From Shackletoniella antarctica (lineage in GTDB: Bacteria; Cyanobacteriota; Cyanobacteriia; Phormidesmidales; Phormidesmidaceae): a DNA stretch of 35,107 bases. Each line of letters begins with the position of its first letter. The stretch's first letter is position 1. The stretch covers positions 1 through 35,107 of the forward strand of contig QBMN01000026.1 of NCBI GenBank assembly GCA_003241845.1, written 5' to 3'. Position numbers and translations under genes: made by a program. The notes under the pieces are model-generated. The model ran no database searches and was not told where the DNA came from. It saw only the letters and a list, made by a program, of their open reading frames with translations. Shown piece by piece: positions 23,764 through 32,639 of the stretch.

Positions 23764-25865
23764 ATCAGCAGTGGTGGATCGGATGTGGGGCGTTGCCCTT
23801 GTGGGGCACGTCGTTGACCATCGCCCTGGTTGCCCCTGGCCTGGTGGGGGTGATGGCTCCGGCCCTGGGGCAGTCGGCGCTGCCCGCCTACAGTCTAGTG
23901 GTGACCAGTCCTTTAGATGGGCCGGTAGCCGACGACGAGGTGCTCACCCTGAGAGAAGCCCTGGAGTTGGCCAATGGCACCCTCACCCCAGAAGACCTGA
24001 GTGCGGCGGAACAGGCCTTGGTTGAAGCTCTCCCGGCGGGCCAGGGATCGCAGATTAGCTTTGCCCTGCCAGAAGACCAGGCGGTGATTGCGCTGGTCGA
24101 TCTGCTGCCCGAGATCGTCGCTCCAGAGCTGGTGATTGACGGCACTACCCAGGCGGGCTATGACGCGGACGCAGGTCTAGATCCGAGGTTTCCGCCCGCG
24201 CCTGTGGTCAGCCTGACCGTAGCCGAAGGCATCGAGGTGGCCCGTGGCCTGACTATTGCCGCCGACGGGGTGACGGTGCGGGGTCTGAGTGTCTATGGCT
24301 TTCGCACGAGCGATCGCGCTACCCAGACCACGCCCCCTTCAGATATTTTTGTCAGCGCCCTGGCTCCGCCGGTCGACGCCAGCCCCCTCAGCCCGGTGCT
24401 AGAGCTGTTTCGTTTAGAAACGCCCGAGGCCGCCCCACGGGGAGTGGTGATTGAGCAAAACTGGCTGGGGCTACCCCCAGACGAAGCGTTTCCGGCGGTG
24501 CCCTCGGCCTTTGGGGTGACGGTGTTTAACGCCGTGGAGACCACCATTCGCAACAACCGCATTCAAAACCACGACGGTAGCGCCATTATTACGGGCTTTC
24601 GGGCCGATGGTTTGCAGGTGAGCGAAAACGCCATTATTGGCAACGGATTGTCGGGCATGCCCGACGCCATTCGCCTGGAGGGCACCATTGACCGCAGCGC
24701 CATCACCAACAACCTGATCTGCGCCAACGACGGCAGCGGCATCTATATCTATAGGCCCGAGGGCGCGACCCAAATCTCGGGCAACGCCATTCAGTACAAC
24801 GGGCGACGGTTTGAGCGCGCGGCGGTCTACCTGATGGGCAGCGATCACCAGGTCAACGACAATTTCATCGGCTACCAGCCGGGGCCGGGGGTGGTGGTGA
24901 CCGCCTACCCCGAGAGCCGCGGCAACCAAATTCGCGGCAACCGCTACGCTGAGCTAGACGGGCTGGCCATCGACCTCAACACCCAGGGCAATATCGGCGT
25001 CCAAGACTTTCAAAAGGGGGATGGGCCAAACCCACCCCGCAACAGCCACCACCGCCGCCGCGAAACCGGCAATGCAGCCATTGATGCCCCCCAGTTTGAC
25101 AGCTATACCTTTGCCACGGGGCCAGGTCAGGTGACGCTGACGGGCACCGCCGACCCCAACAGCGAGGTTGACCTCTACCGGGTCGATGGGGCAGGCTTTC
25201 CCTACAGCCCGCTGTCGGAGCGGCTGGGCACGGTGACCGCCAGCCCCGAGGGCAGCTTTAGCGCCAGCCTCTCGCTGCCGCCGGGGACGCGGGTGAGTGC
25301 GATCGCCTCCGACCCTGAGTGGGGCACCTCAGAACCTGCCGCTGTCGCAGCGGTAGCAACCGCCGATGGGGCCGTGCCTGAGCTGCCCGCCACCCCGATA
25401 GAGCTACCCAGCTGTGCGCCGCCCGCACCGCCGCCTGAGCCAGAGGTACCACCCACGCCCCTAGAGCCCCTGCGGCTAGAGATTCCGCGTAACATTCACT
25501 TTGCCCTTGATCGCTCCAATATCAGCTCCGAGAGTGCGGCGGTGCTCGATCAGATTGCCGCCTCCCTGCTGGAGTTTCCCTTCCTCACCGTCGAGTTGCA
25601 CGGCCACACTGACCCCCGCGCCAGCGCTGCCTACAACCTCGCCCTCAGCGAGCGCCGCGCCCTGGCCGCCCGCGACTACCTGATTCGCCAAGGCGTACCG
25701 CAAGAGCGGATGCGGATTGTGCCCTTTGGCCTCACCCAGCGGCGCAGCGATGAAAGCTCGCGACTGGCCTACGCCCGCGATCGCCGTGTGGAGTTTGTCT
25801 TCACCGACCTGCGCGGCCTGGAGATTATCTTTATCGATCAAGAGGCCGACCTCCAGCTTGAGTAG
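23760..25865 (+). CDS. CSLREA/beta-helix protein fused to a C-terminal OmpA domain
   Basis: A 701-aa exported protein with a signal peptide to about residue 38. A CSLREA-like start (DDEVLTLREALELANG, about 59-74) leads into a right-handed parallel beta-helix at about 130-410 (repeats such as IRNNRIQNHDGSAIITG, VSENAIIGNGLSG, ITNNLICANDGSGIYIY). An Ig-like segment at about 455-540 (GTADPNSEVDLYRVDG), a Pro-rich hinge (550-572) and an OmpA-family domain (576-690, FALDRSNISSESAAVLDQI, HGHTDPRASAAYNLALSERRA) follow. The OmpA module binds peptidoglycan non-covalently, so the helix is probably held in the periplasm. Its start overlaps the upstream barrel gene stop by ATGA. Ligand of the helix unknown. 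Confidence 0.87.
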   Translation: MNQQWWIGCGALPLWGTSLTIALVAPGLVGVMAPALGQSALPAYSLVVTSPLDGPVADDEVLTLREALELANGTLTPEDLSAAEQALVEALPAGQGSQISFALPEDQAVIALVDLLPEIVAPELVIDGTTQAGYDADAGLDPRFPPAPVVSLTVAEGIEVARGLTIAADGVTVRGLSVYGFRTSDRATQTTPPSDIFVSALAPPVDASPLSPVLELFRLETPEAAPRGVVIEQNWLGLPPDEAFPAVPSAFGVTVFNAVETTIRNNRIQNHDGSAIITGFRADGLQVSENAIIGNGLSGMPDAIRLEGTIDRSAITNNLICANDGSGIYIYRPEGATQISGNAIQYNGRRFERAAVYLMGSDHQVNDNFIGYQPGPGVVVTAYPESRGNQIRGNRYAELDGLAIDLNTQGNIGVQDFQKGDGPNPPRNSHHRRRETGNAAIDAPQFDSYTFATGPGQVTLTGTADPNSEVDLYRVDGAGFPYSPLSERLGTVTASPEGSFSASLSLPPGTRVSAIASDPEWGTSEPAAVAAVATADGAVPELPATPIELPSCAPPAPPPEPEVPPTPLEPLRLEIPRNIHFALDRSNISSESAAVLDQIAASLLEFPFLTVELHGHTDPRASAAYNLALSERRALAARDYLIRQGVPQERMRIVPFGLTQRRSDESSRLAYARDRRVEFVFTDLRGLEIIFIDQEADLQLE

Positions 25866-25910
25866 CCCCAAGATTCCTCGCCAACCTTGCCCGTTCAGCA
25901 GAACCTATCT

Positions 25911-27554
25911 ATGTTTGCACTGTTCCAGTCCTGCCTCCGTCCCCTGCTGCCGCTGCCCCTAGCTCGGGCGCTGCGTCTAACTGTCTGCCTGCTCTTTGTC
26001 GCAGCCAGCCTGACGGGCTGGGCTTCCCCCTCCTGGGCTCAACTGATAACACCTCCCGGATCACAGCCGGTAACAGCTATCAACCCTGTGGTCGAAGCCG
26101 CCGGGGGAGCAGGGCCTACCCTTACGCCCTTTGCTGCCCCCTGCGACAACGGAGGTACTCTGGCAGGATGCACTGGGCAGCAGGCCAACCTCAGCTACCA
26201 GGGCCAAAATAGGAGGCTGACTACCTTTGCAGCTGGCGGACAGACCTATGAGCGGGTCGTTATCCCTGGGGAAACCGTGGTGTTTCGCCGGGCGGGGGTA
26301 CCTGCGGGTTTACCTGCGGCACTACCCCGAGATATTTTATTCTTTGAAGGGGGGCAGGAGGGGACTGTAGTGCCAAATCAGCCGATTAGCTTGCTGCCCA
26401 GCATCGTGCCCCCTACTCAAACTGTTGAACAGGTGATGCTGTCACCGTTTATTAACCGGGGTATCGACAACGTTTTTGCAAACGCCTTTGCAAACGTCTT
26501 TGCCGGTGCAGCTGACCAGGACACCCGCAACAATGTTCGGCGCATTGACTATATTTCCCCGGCGGGAATTACGGTGCCTGTTGCCGAGCGTGACACCCAG
26601 GGCTTTGTGGTTTTTGAGCGAGGAGGAAACGATAACTTTGCCATTGCTGCGATCACAGCTATTGACCCGTTCACCCAGCTGCCGACTGCCTATGGGACAT
26701 TAGGGCGGCTTCAGCCTGGTGATTGGGGGAGAACAAATATTGGGTTCACAACGCTCGTGCAGCGTCGAGAACCGATAGGAACAGGCCCCTTTAGGCCTAG
26801 CCACGTTGTCGTTCATGATCCAGCTAATAACCAGGATCAGTTTATTTCTGGCATCTTCTTCCCCGTTAGTTCCCTAGTGCCGAATACACAAGCCACCATT
26901 TTTGGCTACTCGTTGTTCTCCGACGAAGTAGGTCTAAATCCGCCAGCAGACCTACGGCCCTTTGCGGGGTTTCCTAACGCTGGTGATTTCACAACTGGCG
27001 GCCTCGACTTAGTAGCAGGGGGCTTTGGCTTGTTTCGCGTTGCCCAGCCTCAGCCGCCCAGCTTTGCGCTGCTAAAGCGGATTACCAACCTGTTTGGCGT
27101 TGCCCCGCTGCCCAACTTCAACCAGTTTGTGGGTGACGGGGCAGCGCTGATCCTGCTGCAAAACAACAACCTCGGGCAGGGGCTAGACGTCATCACCGAC
27201 CCGGCGGTGCAGGCGGGTAACGGCATTGAATACACCGTCTACTTTGCCAACTCCGGCTTGGGGGCAGCCCCTAATGTGGTGCTGTGCGACCAGATACCGG
27301 TGGGGCTGACCTTTGCCCCCAACGGCTATGGGCCGGGGCTGGGCATTCAGGCGATCGCCGCCTCAAGCCCACCGGGGCCGGTGGTCAATTACACCAACGC
27401 CGCCGATGGCGACCCCGGCACGTTCTTTGCCCCAGGGGCGGCGCTGCCCCCCTTCTGCGGTACTAACCAGGGCAATGGTGCCGTGGTGGTCAATGCGGCC
27501 AATGTGGCCGCCAATCAGGTGGGCTTCATTCGCTTTAGAACCACCGTGGACTAG
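25911..27554 (+). CDS. Exported protein with a C-terminal DUF11-like domain
   Basis: A 547-aa protein with a long signal peptide (ALRLTVCLLFVAASLTGWA core, cleavage near SPSWA at about 42). About residues 60-400 are beta-rich and of no family I recognise, with a short Phe-Ala-Asn repeat (FANAFANVFAG, codons 26475-26507). The last 130 residues look like DUF11 (NGIEYTVYFANSGLGAAPNVVLCDQIPVGLTFAPNG). ATG at 25911 is preferred over the TTG at 25887, although no strong ribosome-binding site precedes either. It starts 45 bases after the OmpA-fusion gene and is probably its operon partner. Codon use is less G+C-rich in the middle third than in the neighbours, hinting at a different history for that section. 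Confidence 0.78.
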   Translation: MFALFQSCLRPLLPLPLARALRLTVCLLFVAASLTGWASPSWAQLITPPGSQPVTAINPVVEAAGGAGPTLTPFAAPCDNGGTLAGCTGQQANLSYQGQNRRLTTFAAGGQTYERVVIPGETVVFRRAGVPAGLPAALPRDILFFEGGQEGTVVPNQPISLLPSIVPPTQTVEQVMLSPFINRGIDNVFANAFANVFAGAADQDTRNNVRRIDYISPAGITVPVAERDTQGFVVFERGGNDNFAIAAITAIDPFTQLPTAYGTLGRLQPGDWGRTNIGFTTLVQRREPIGTGPFRPSHVVVHDPANNQDQFISGIFFPVSSLVPNTQATIFGYSLFSDEVGLNPPADLRPFAGFPNAGDFTTGGLDLVAGGFGLFRVAQPQPPSFALLKRITNLFGVAPLPNFNQFVGDGAALILLQNNNLGQGLDVITDPAVQAGNGIEYTVYFANSGLGAAPNVVLCDQIPVGLTFAPNGYGPGLGIQAIAASSPPGPVVNYTNAADGDPGTFFAPGAALPPFCGTNQGNGAVVVNAANVAANQVGFIRFRTTVD

Positions 27555-27595
27555 CGTAAGACGTTGGGTTTTGCCCTGGGGTCAAGGGTCGAAAC

Positions 27596-27631
27596 CAGCA
27601 TTGCCCACAGGTAGTTCTGTGGGCAATGCTG
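27596..27631. terminator. Perfect 15-bp hairpin downstream of the envelope genes
   Basis: CAGCATTGCCCACAG (27596-27610) and CTGTGGGCAATGCTG (27617-27631) are perfect complements with loop GTAGTT, 41 bases after the stop at 27554. No T-run follows, so it is not a classical intrinsic terminator. It may protect mRNA 3' ends or end transcription with help. Two to three flanking A/C bases on each side are unpaired. Confidence 0.5.
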
Positions 27632-27791
27632 CAAACCGCAAGGCTCGACGAAGCATTGATCCGAAGAATTGCTTTGGCCGCTCACTGGTTTCGCAGATCA
27701 GTGGGGTGGGCTACACTGGTCACACACAGGCTACCTACAGGCTGCGATCGCCCCCTGGGTCTACCGTTGATCACTGCACTTCTCTGCGGCT

Positions 27792-29366
27792 ATGCCCGAC
27801 GCCCTGGTTTCTCTCGCCCACTATTACCATGGCCGTACCAAGTACGCCCCTGAGACCCTTGCTGCCCAGGCTCGACCGCTTGACTACGGGCAGCAGCCTA
27901 TCCCCTTTAAAACTTACCGGGTGGGCACTGAGGTAGACCTCAAACCCTACCTAGAAAATGATAGTTCTGCGCCAGAGAATTCTGCGTCGGGGAGTTCTGC
28001 GTCGGGGAATGAATACCTGGACTGGATGCGCCTGTCGAGGCTGCTGATCAACGTCTATGGGTTGACCGCTAAGTTCCCTACCGCTACGGGGCAAACCTTC
28101 TATCTGCGATCGGCCCCCTCGGCGGGGGGGCTGTACCCGGCGGAGGTCTACGTGATTTCGCGGGGCACCCGGCTGCTGCCCGCCGGGCTGTATAACTACC
28201 AGGCCCGTAGTCATACCCTCTGGCGCTACTGGGACGACCACTGTTGGCAGGAGTTGCAGCGGGCCTGTTTCTGGCACCCAACCTTAGAAGCGACCCACCT
28301 GGCCGTGGTTGTGACCGGGGTGTTCTACCGCTCGGCCTGGCGCTACCAAGACCGGGCCTACCGCCGCATTTGTTTAGACGTGGGCCATCTGCTGGGCAAT
28401 TTAGAGCTGGCCAGCGCCCTGGTCGATTACCGCCCCCACCTAATTGCCAGCTTTGCCGATCGCGCCCTGGCCGACCTGCTCTATCTAGATCCAGCCGCAG
28501 AGGGCGCGCTGGCGGTGCTGCCCCTGGCCGACCTGCTGACGGTAGAGCAAAACCTGCCCTGTGCCGAGGTGGCCTTTGCCACTGCGCCCCAGACGAGCTT
28601 TCCGGCCCTGGCCGCTGGCGAGTTGCTGAGCTACTTTCACCAGGTGACCGAAATTGCGCCTACGGCTGACGCCCCTAGATGGGCCATGCGCCCCACGGGC
28701 GATACCCCACAGCCTACCGATACCCTCGAAGATAAGTACAACCTGCCCTTTGGCCTGCGGGTACCTATGGCCACTGCGCCGATCGCCTGGGGGCCGCATC
28801 TAGAGCAGTTGGAAACAGCGTTATTTAAACGACGATCAACCCGTCGCTTTAGCGGCGGAGCTATAGATCTAGCAGCCCTGAAGCAGCTTCTAGATTTTAC
28901 CTACCAGCCCGGCCACTACCGCGACCAGGGCTTAGACCCTGACCCTGACTACGGCGATCGCGCGCTGGTGCATACCTTTGTGGTCGCCTCTGCCGTAGAT
29001 GGGCTAGACGACGGCTGCTACTACTACGCCCCCCGCAGCGAAGAGCTGCGCCAGGTGCGCTTTAAGAATTTTCGCCGTGAGCTGCACTACCTGTGTCTGG
29101 GGCAGGAGCTGGGCCGCGATGCTGCTGCGGTAGTGTTTCATACTGCTGATCTGAGCGCGGCGGTGGCGGCCTACGGCGATCGCGTCTACCGCTACCTGCA
29201 CATGGATGCCGGGCACCTGGGGCAGCGGCTAAATCTGGCCGCCACTCGGCTGGGCCTGGGGGTGAGCGGCATTGGCGGCTTCTACGATGACCAGGTCAAC
29301 GAGGTGCTGGGCATTCCGCCCGACGAAGCGGTGATCTACATTACGACCCTAGGGCAATCGGGGTAG
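27792..29366 (+). CDS. Tandem SagB-type nitroreductase-like dehydrogenase
   Basis: A 524-aa FMN-dependent oxidoreductase-like protein with two nitroreductase-fold halves. The first (about 75-265) has TFYLRSAPSAGGLYPAEVYVIS; the second (about 335-515) has ALFKRRSTRRFSGGAIDLAALKQLLDF and HTFVVASAVDGLDDGCYYY. Known SagB relatives oxidise azolines to azoles in ribosomal peptides, and related enzymes act on other small molecules. No cyclodehydratase (YcaO) or precursor peptide is visible in this window, so the substrate is open. An in-frame Ser/Ala/Gly/Asn-rich insert made of three near-identical 15-base repeats lies at about 27963-28009. It stands alone, with a 237-base gap before it and 70 bases after it. 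Confidence 0.88.
   Translation: MPDALVSLAHYYHGRTKYAPETLAAQARPLDYGQQPIPFKTYRVGTEVDLKPYLENDSSAPENSASGSSASGNEYLDWMRLSRLLINVYGLTAKFPTATGQTFYLRSAPSAGGLYPAEVYVISRGTRLLPAGLYNYQARSHTLWRYWDDHCWQELQRACFWHPTLEATHLAVVVTGVFYRSAWRYQDRAYRRICLDVGHLLGNLELASALVDYRPHLIASFADRALADLLYLDPAAEGALAVLPLADLLTVEQNLPCAEVAFATAPQTSFPALAAGELLSYFHQVTEIAPTADAPRWAMRPTGDTPQPTDTLEDKYNLPFGLRVPMATAPIAWGPHLEQLETALFKRRSTRRFSGGAIDLAALKQLLDFTYQPGHYRDQGLDPDPDYGDRALVHTFVVASAVDGLDDGCYYYAPRSEELRQVRFKNFRRELHYLCLGQELGRDAAAVVFHTADLSAAVAAYGDRVYRYLHMDAGHLGQRLNLAATRLGLGVSGIGGFYDDQVNEVLGIPPDEAVIYITTLGQSG
27963..28009 (+). repeat. Short in-frame tandem repeat in the SagB-type gene
   Basis: Three copies of about 15 bases with the core TTCTGCGTCGGGGA (the first copy diverged) encode a SSAPENSASGSSASGN linker near residues 58-73. 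The unit is a multiple of three, so copy changes keep the frame. Confidence 0.65.
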
Positions 29367-29436
29367 CCTACAGAATATAGAGCTTGTTCCAAATGGCACT
29401 GTTGAAGCTACCTGTAGTTGCCGTCTTAATTAACCT

Positions 29437-32220
29437 ATGGCCCACCTTCAGCCTCAAACTGTAATTGCAGAAGACAGCGATCTAGCGCCAGGAGGGCCGC
29501 CGACAGCCCCCAACAGCATGACAGTACTGCTGGTCAGCGGTTCCGCAAACCAGGGTCTGCAACAGCCCTTGCCTTCGGTTTCCCAGGGCGATCATTTCCT
29601 AGAAACCCACACGCTGAACGACGCTTTGAACCTCTGGCGCTGGGGCAAAGCCGACTGGGTGCTGCTCGATTTAGCTCAGCCTGAGGGCCATGGGCTGGCG
29701 TTTTTGGCTGCGATCGCCGCGACTGGCACTCAACGCCCCCTGCCCGTCACGGTGCTGGTACAGCCAGGACAAGAGCGCGACGCTCTAGAGGCGATGAAGC
29801 TGGGCGCTGCCGACTACCTCTACTCAGCAGAATTCACCCCTAAAACGCTCTTAACTAGTCTAGAACTCCACCGGCAGGCCCGCACCAAAGCAACGCAGCA
29901 GGCCACTGTGGCGCTGCCCAATGGCTGCAGATACTACAAAAATCTGGTCAAAAACTCTCCCGATATCATCGAGCGGTTTGACCTCCAGATGCGCCACCTC
30001 TACGTCAGCCCAGCGTTGAGCAAACTCACCGGCATTGACAGCAGCGCTTTTTTGGGCAAAACCTGTCGCGAACTGGGCATGGGTGAGGCCATGATCAACG
30101 CCTGGGAGGCCGCCGTGGCTGCCCTGCTGGCCGAGGGAGAGAAACAGGCGATTGAGTTTTCCACCCCCACGCTGCTCGGCCTGCGGCATTTTGAGATGGT
30201 GCTGGCCCCGGAGTGGTCAGACTTGGGGCAGGTAGAGTCGATCCTGTGCATTTCCCGCGACATCAGCGATCGCAAGACTGCCGAAACCACCCGACTGCAA
30301 AGCGAAGCCCTGCGCCACGAGCTAGGGCTGCTAGAGCAAATTCTCGACACAGTGCTAGCCGGCTACTGGGATTTTGACTTCGAGCGCGGCACGGCCCACT
30401 ACAGCCCTGGGTTTAAAGCGATGTTTGGCTACGCCGATGACGAACTACCCAACCAGATTGATACCTGGCAGCAGATCAGTTTTGCTGAAGATATCCCCAT
30501 CGCCCAGGCCTCCTTTGATCGCCACGTCAAAAGCCGGGGCGCGGTGCCGCACTATGCGGAAATACGCTACCGCCACAAAGATGGCTCCACGGTGTGGGTA
30601 ATTTGCGCTGGTCGGGTGCTCACCTGGGATCAGGCTGGTCAGCCCATGCGCATGGTGGGCTGTCATGTCGACATCAGCCAGCTCAAGCAGGCCGAGGCCG
30701 AGCTGCAAACGCACCAGACTCGCCTCCAAACCGCCCAGCGCATCGGCAACCTGGGCAGCTGGGAGTTTGATTTGCAGACCCAGGGCATCACCTGGTCTGA
30801 CCAGATATATCGCATTTTTGGCCGCGACCCGGCGAGTGGCCCCCCCAGCCTAGAGGCCTTGACTCAGCAGTTTCATCCCGACGACCGCGACCTCCACCAG
30901 CACACCATAGAACAGGCCATTACCGCCGGAAAACCCTATGACCAAGAGTTTCGAATTCTGCACGCTGACGGTGGGCTAAGGTACATTCAGACCAAGGGTG
31001 AACGGATAGTCGACAGCGATGGCCAGCCCACCCATCTCATGGGCACCGTGCAGGATACTAGCGAAAGGGTGCGGCTTGATGCCGAACGCAAACAGGCCGA
31101 GACCCAGCTACAAAACCTGTCTCTACGGCTAGGGCTGGCCCTAGAGTCGGCCAACATTGGCACCTGGGAGAGGGACATGAGTAGCGACGAGGTGATCTGG
31201 GATCAGTGTCTCGTAGATCTCTACGGCTTTGGTGACCTCGACCACTCGGCCACCTACCCAGAATGGCGAGCTTTGGTCTACGCCGACGATATTCAGCGGG
31301 TGGAAGCCGGTCAACAGGCCCTCCTAGACCACGACACCCCCTACGATATAGATTTTCGCATCTGGCGCGGCGATGGCACCCTGGGCTGGATTCGCTCCAG
31401 CGCTCTAGTGCGGCGCGATGCCCAGGGACAGCCCCTGAGCTTCATCGGCATTAACTACGACATCACCGACCGCAAGCTGGCTGAGCAGCAGATTTTGCAC
31501 ACCACCGCCCAGCTCAAAGCCTCTAACCGCGAGCTGGAAGCCTTTGCCTATTCGGTCTCCCACGATTTGCGCGCCCCGCTGCGGGCGATCGACGGCTTTA
31601 GCCGCGCCCTGGTCGAAGACTATGGCGACCAGTTTGACGCCGAAGGCCGAGATTATTTTGATCGCATTCGCCATAACGTGGGCCGCATGGGGCAGCTGAT
31701 TGACGATCTGCTGCGGCTGTCGCGGCTGTCGCGCTCAACGATGCTCTACACCCCGGTTGACCTCAGCGCCCTAGTGCAGGGGCAAATCAATGAACTCCAC
31801 ACCGCCGAGCCTGATCGGGTCGTCACGGTGGTCATCATCCCCGGCGTTACCGTCAGCGCTGACCCAACGCTGATGCAGGTGGCGCTGACTAATTTAGTCG
31901 AAAACGCCTGGAAGTTTACCGCCCACCACACCGCTGCCACCCTAGAATTTGGGGTAATGCTAAAGGGGAGTGAGCCGGTGTATTACCTGCGCGACGACGG
32001 CGCTGGCTTTGATATGGCCTACGCCAATCAGCTGTTTGGGGTCTTTCAGCGGCTGCACAACACCGATGAGTTTACGGGTACTGGCATTGGCCTGGCCACG
32101 GTGCAGCGAGCGATTCACCGCCACGGTGGCCGAGTGTGGGCCGAGGCTGCGGTAGAGCAGGGGGCGACATTTTATTTCACCCTGCCGCCGGGGCCGCTGT
32201 CATTGGAGAGCCGGCCATGA
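29437..32220 (+). CDS. Hybrid histidine kinase: receiver-like, four PAS, HisKA, HATPase
   Basis: A 927-aa soluble sensor kinase. Residues about 28-145 are receiver-like with Asp 78 (DWVLLDL) but with a diverged acidic pocket. Four PAS/PAC units follow at about 165-280, 300-418, 433-545 and 562-680 (each ending in a D-I/T-S/T-D/E-R type motif). The H-box [19 protein letters not shown] has His 709, and the ATPase domain keeps [16 protein letters not shown] and GTGIGLATV. All catalytic boxes are intact, and the H-box type matches the phytochrome-like kinase group. No bilin-binding GAF is present, so the signal is unknown. First gene of a three-gene operon; its TGA overlaps the response-regulator ATG. 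Confidence 0.94.
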   Translation: MAHLQPQTVIAEDSDLAPGGPPTAPNSMTVLLVSGSANQGLQQPLPSVSQGDHFLETHTLNDALNLWRWGKADWVLLDLAQPEGHGLAFLAAIAATGTQRPLPVTVLVQPGQERDALEAMKLGAADYLYSAEFTPKTLLTSLELHRQARTKATQQATVALPNGCRYYKNLVKNSPDIIERFDLQMRHLYVSPALSKLTGIDSSAFLGKTCRELGMGEAMINAWEAAVAALLAEGEKQAIEFSTPTLLGLRHFEMVLAPEWSDLGQVESILCISRDISDRKTAETTRLQSEALRHELGLLEQILDTVLAGYWDFDFERGTAHYSPGFKAMFGYADDELPNQIDTWQQISFAEDIPIAQASFDRHVKSRGAVPHYAEIRYRHKDGSTVWVICAGRVLTWDQAGQPMRMVGCHVDISQLKQAEAELQTHQTRLQTAQRIGNLGSWEFDLQTQGITWSDQIYRIFGRDPASGPPSLEALTQQFHPDDRDLHQHTIEQAITAGKPYDQEFRILHADGGLRYIQTKGERIVDSDGQPTHLMGTVQDTSERVRLDAERKQAETQLQNLSLRLGLALESANIGTWERDMSSDEVIWDQCLVDLYGFGDLDHSATYPEWRALVYADDIQRVEAGQQALLDHDTPYDIDFRIWRGDGTLGWIRSSALVRRDAQGQPLSFIGINYDITDRKLAEQQILHTTAQLKASNRELEAFAYSVSHDLRAPLRAIDGFSRALVEDYGDQFDAEGRDYFDRIRHNVGRMGQLIDDLLRLSRLSRSTMLYTPVDLSALVQGQINELHTAEPDRVVTVVIIPGVTVSADPTLMQVALTNLVENAWKFTAHHTAATLEFGVMLKGSEPVYYLRDDGAGFDMAYANQLFGVFQRLHNTDEFTGTGIGLATVQRAIHRHGGRVWAEAAVEQGATFYFTLPPGPLSLESRP

Positions 32221-32639
32221 GCGCAGTACGGCCGATTTTGCTGGTAGAAGACAACCCCGACGACGAGCGTCTCACCCTGCGTGCCCTGCGCCGGAGCAAC
32301 CTGGCCAACCCGGTGGTGGTGGCCCGCAACGGCGAAGCCGCCCTACAGCGGGTGTTTTCTCCTGAGCCGTTGCCCTGTGTCGTGCTGCTCGACCTCAAGC
32401 TACCTAAGGTCGATGGCCTAGAGGTGCTGCGCCAGATTCGCGCCAGCGATCGCACCCGACTGCTGCCCGTGGTCATGCTCACCTCGTCGAGCGAAGACCG
32501 CGATATTATTGAAAGCTACAGCCTGGGGGCCAACAGCTATGTGCGCAAGCCCGTTAACATAGACGAGTTTACCGAGGCCGTGTGCCAACTCGGGCTGTAC
32601 TGGGTATTGATAAGTGAGCTGCCACCCACCTTGCCATGA
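32217..32639 (+). CDS. Single-domain response regulator, Rcp1-like
   Basis: A 140-aa stand-alone receiver: acidic pocket [13 protein letters not shown] (7-19), phosphoacceptor Asp 59 (VVLLDLKLP), Thr in VVMLTSS and Lys in YVRKPVN. No output domain, so it probably relays phosphate or acts by protein contact, as Rcp1 does for cyanobacterial phytochrome kinases. ATG at 32217 overlaps the kinase stop (ATGA); a longer frame back to 32136 lies inside the kinase gene. Its own stop overlaps the next ATG in the same way, so stoichiometric production with both neighbours is likely. Confidence 0.95.
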   Translation: MSAVRPILLVEDNPDDERLTLRALRRSNLANPVVVARNGEAALQRVFSPEPLPCVVLLDLKLPKVDGLEVLRQIRASDRTRLLPVVMLTSSSEDRDIIESYSLGANSYVRKPVNIDEFTEAVCQLGLYWVLISELPPTLP

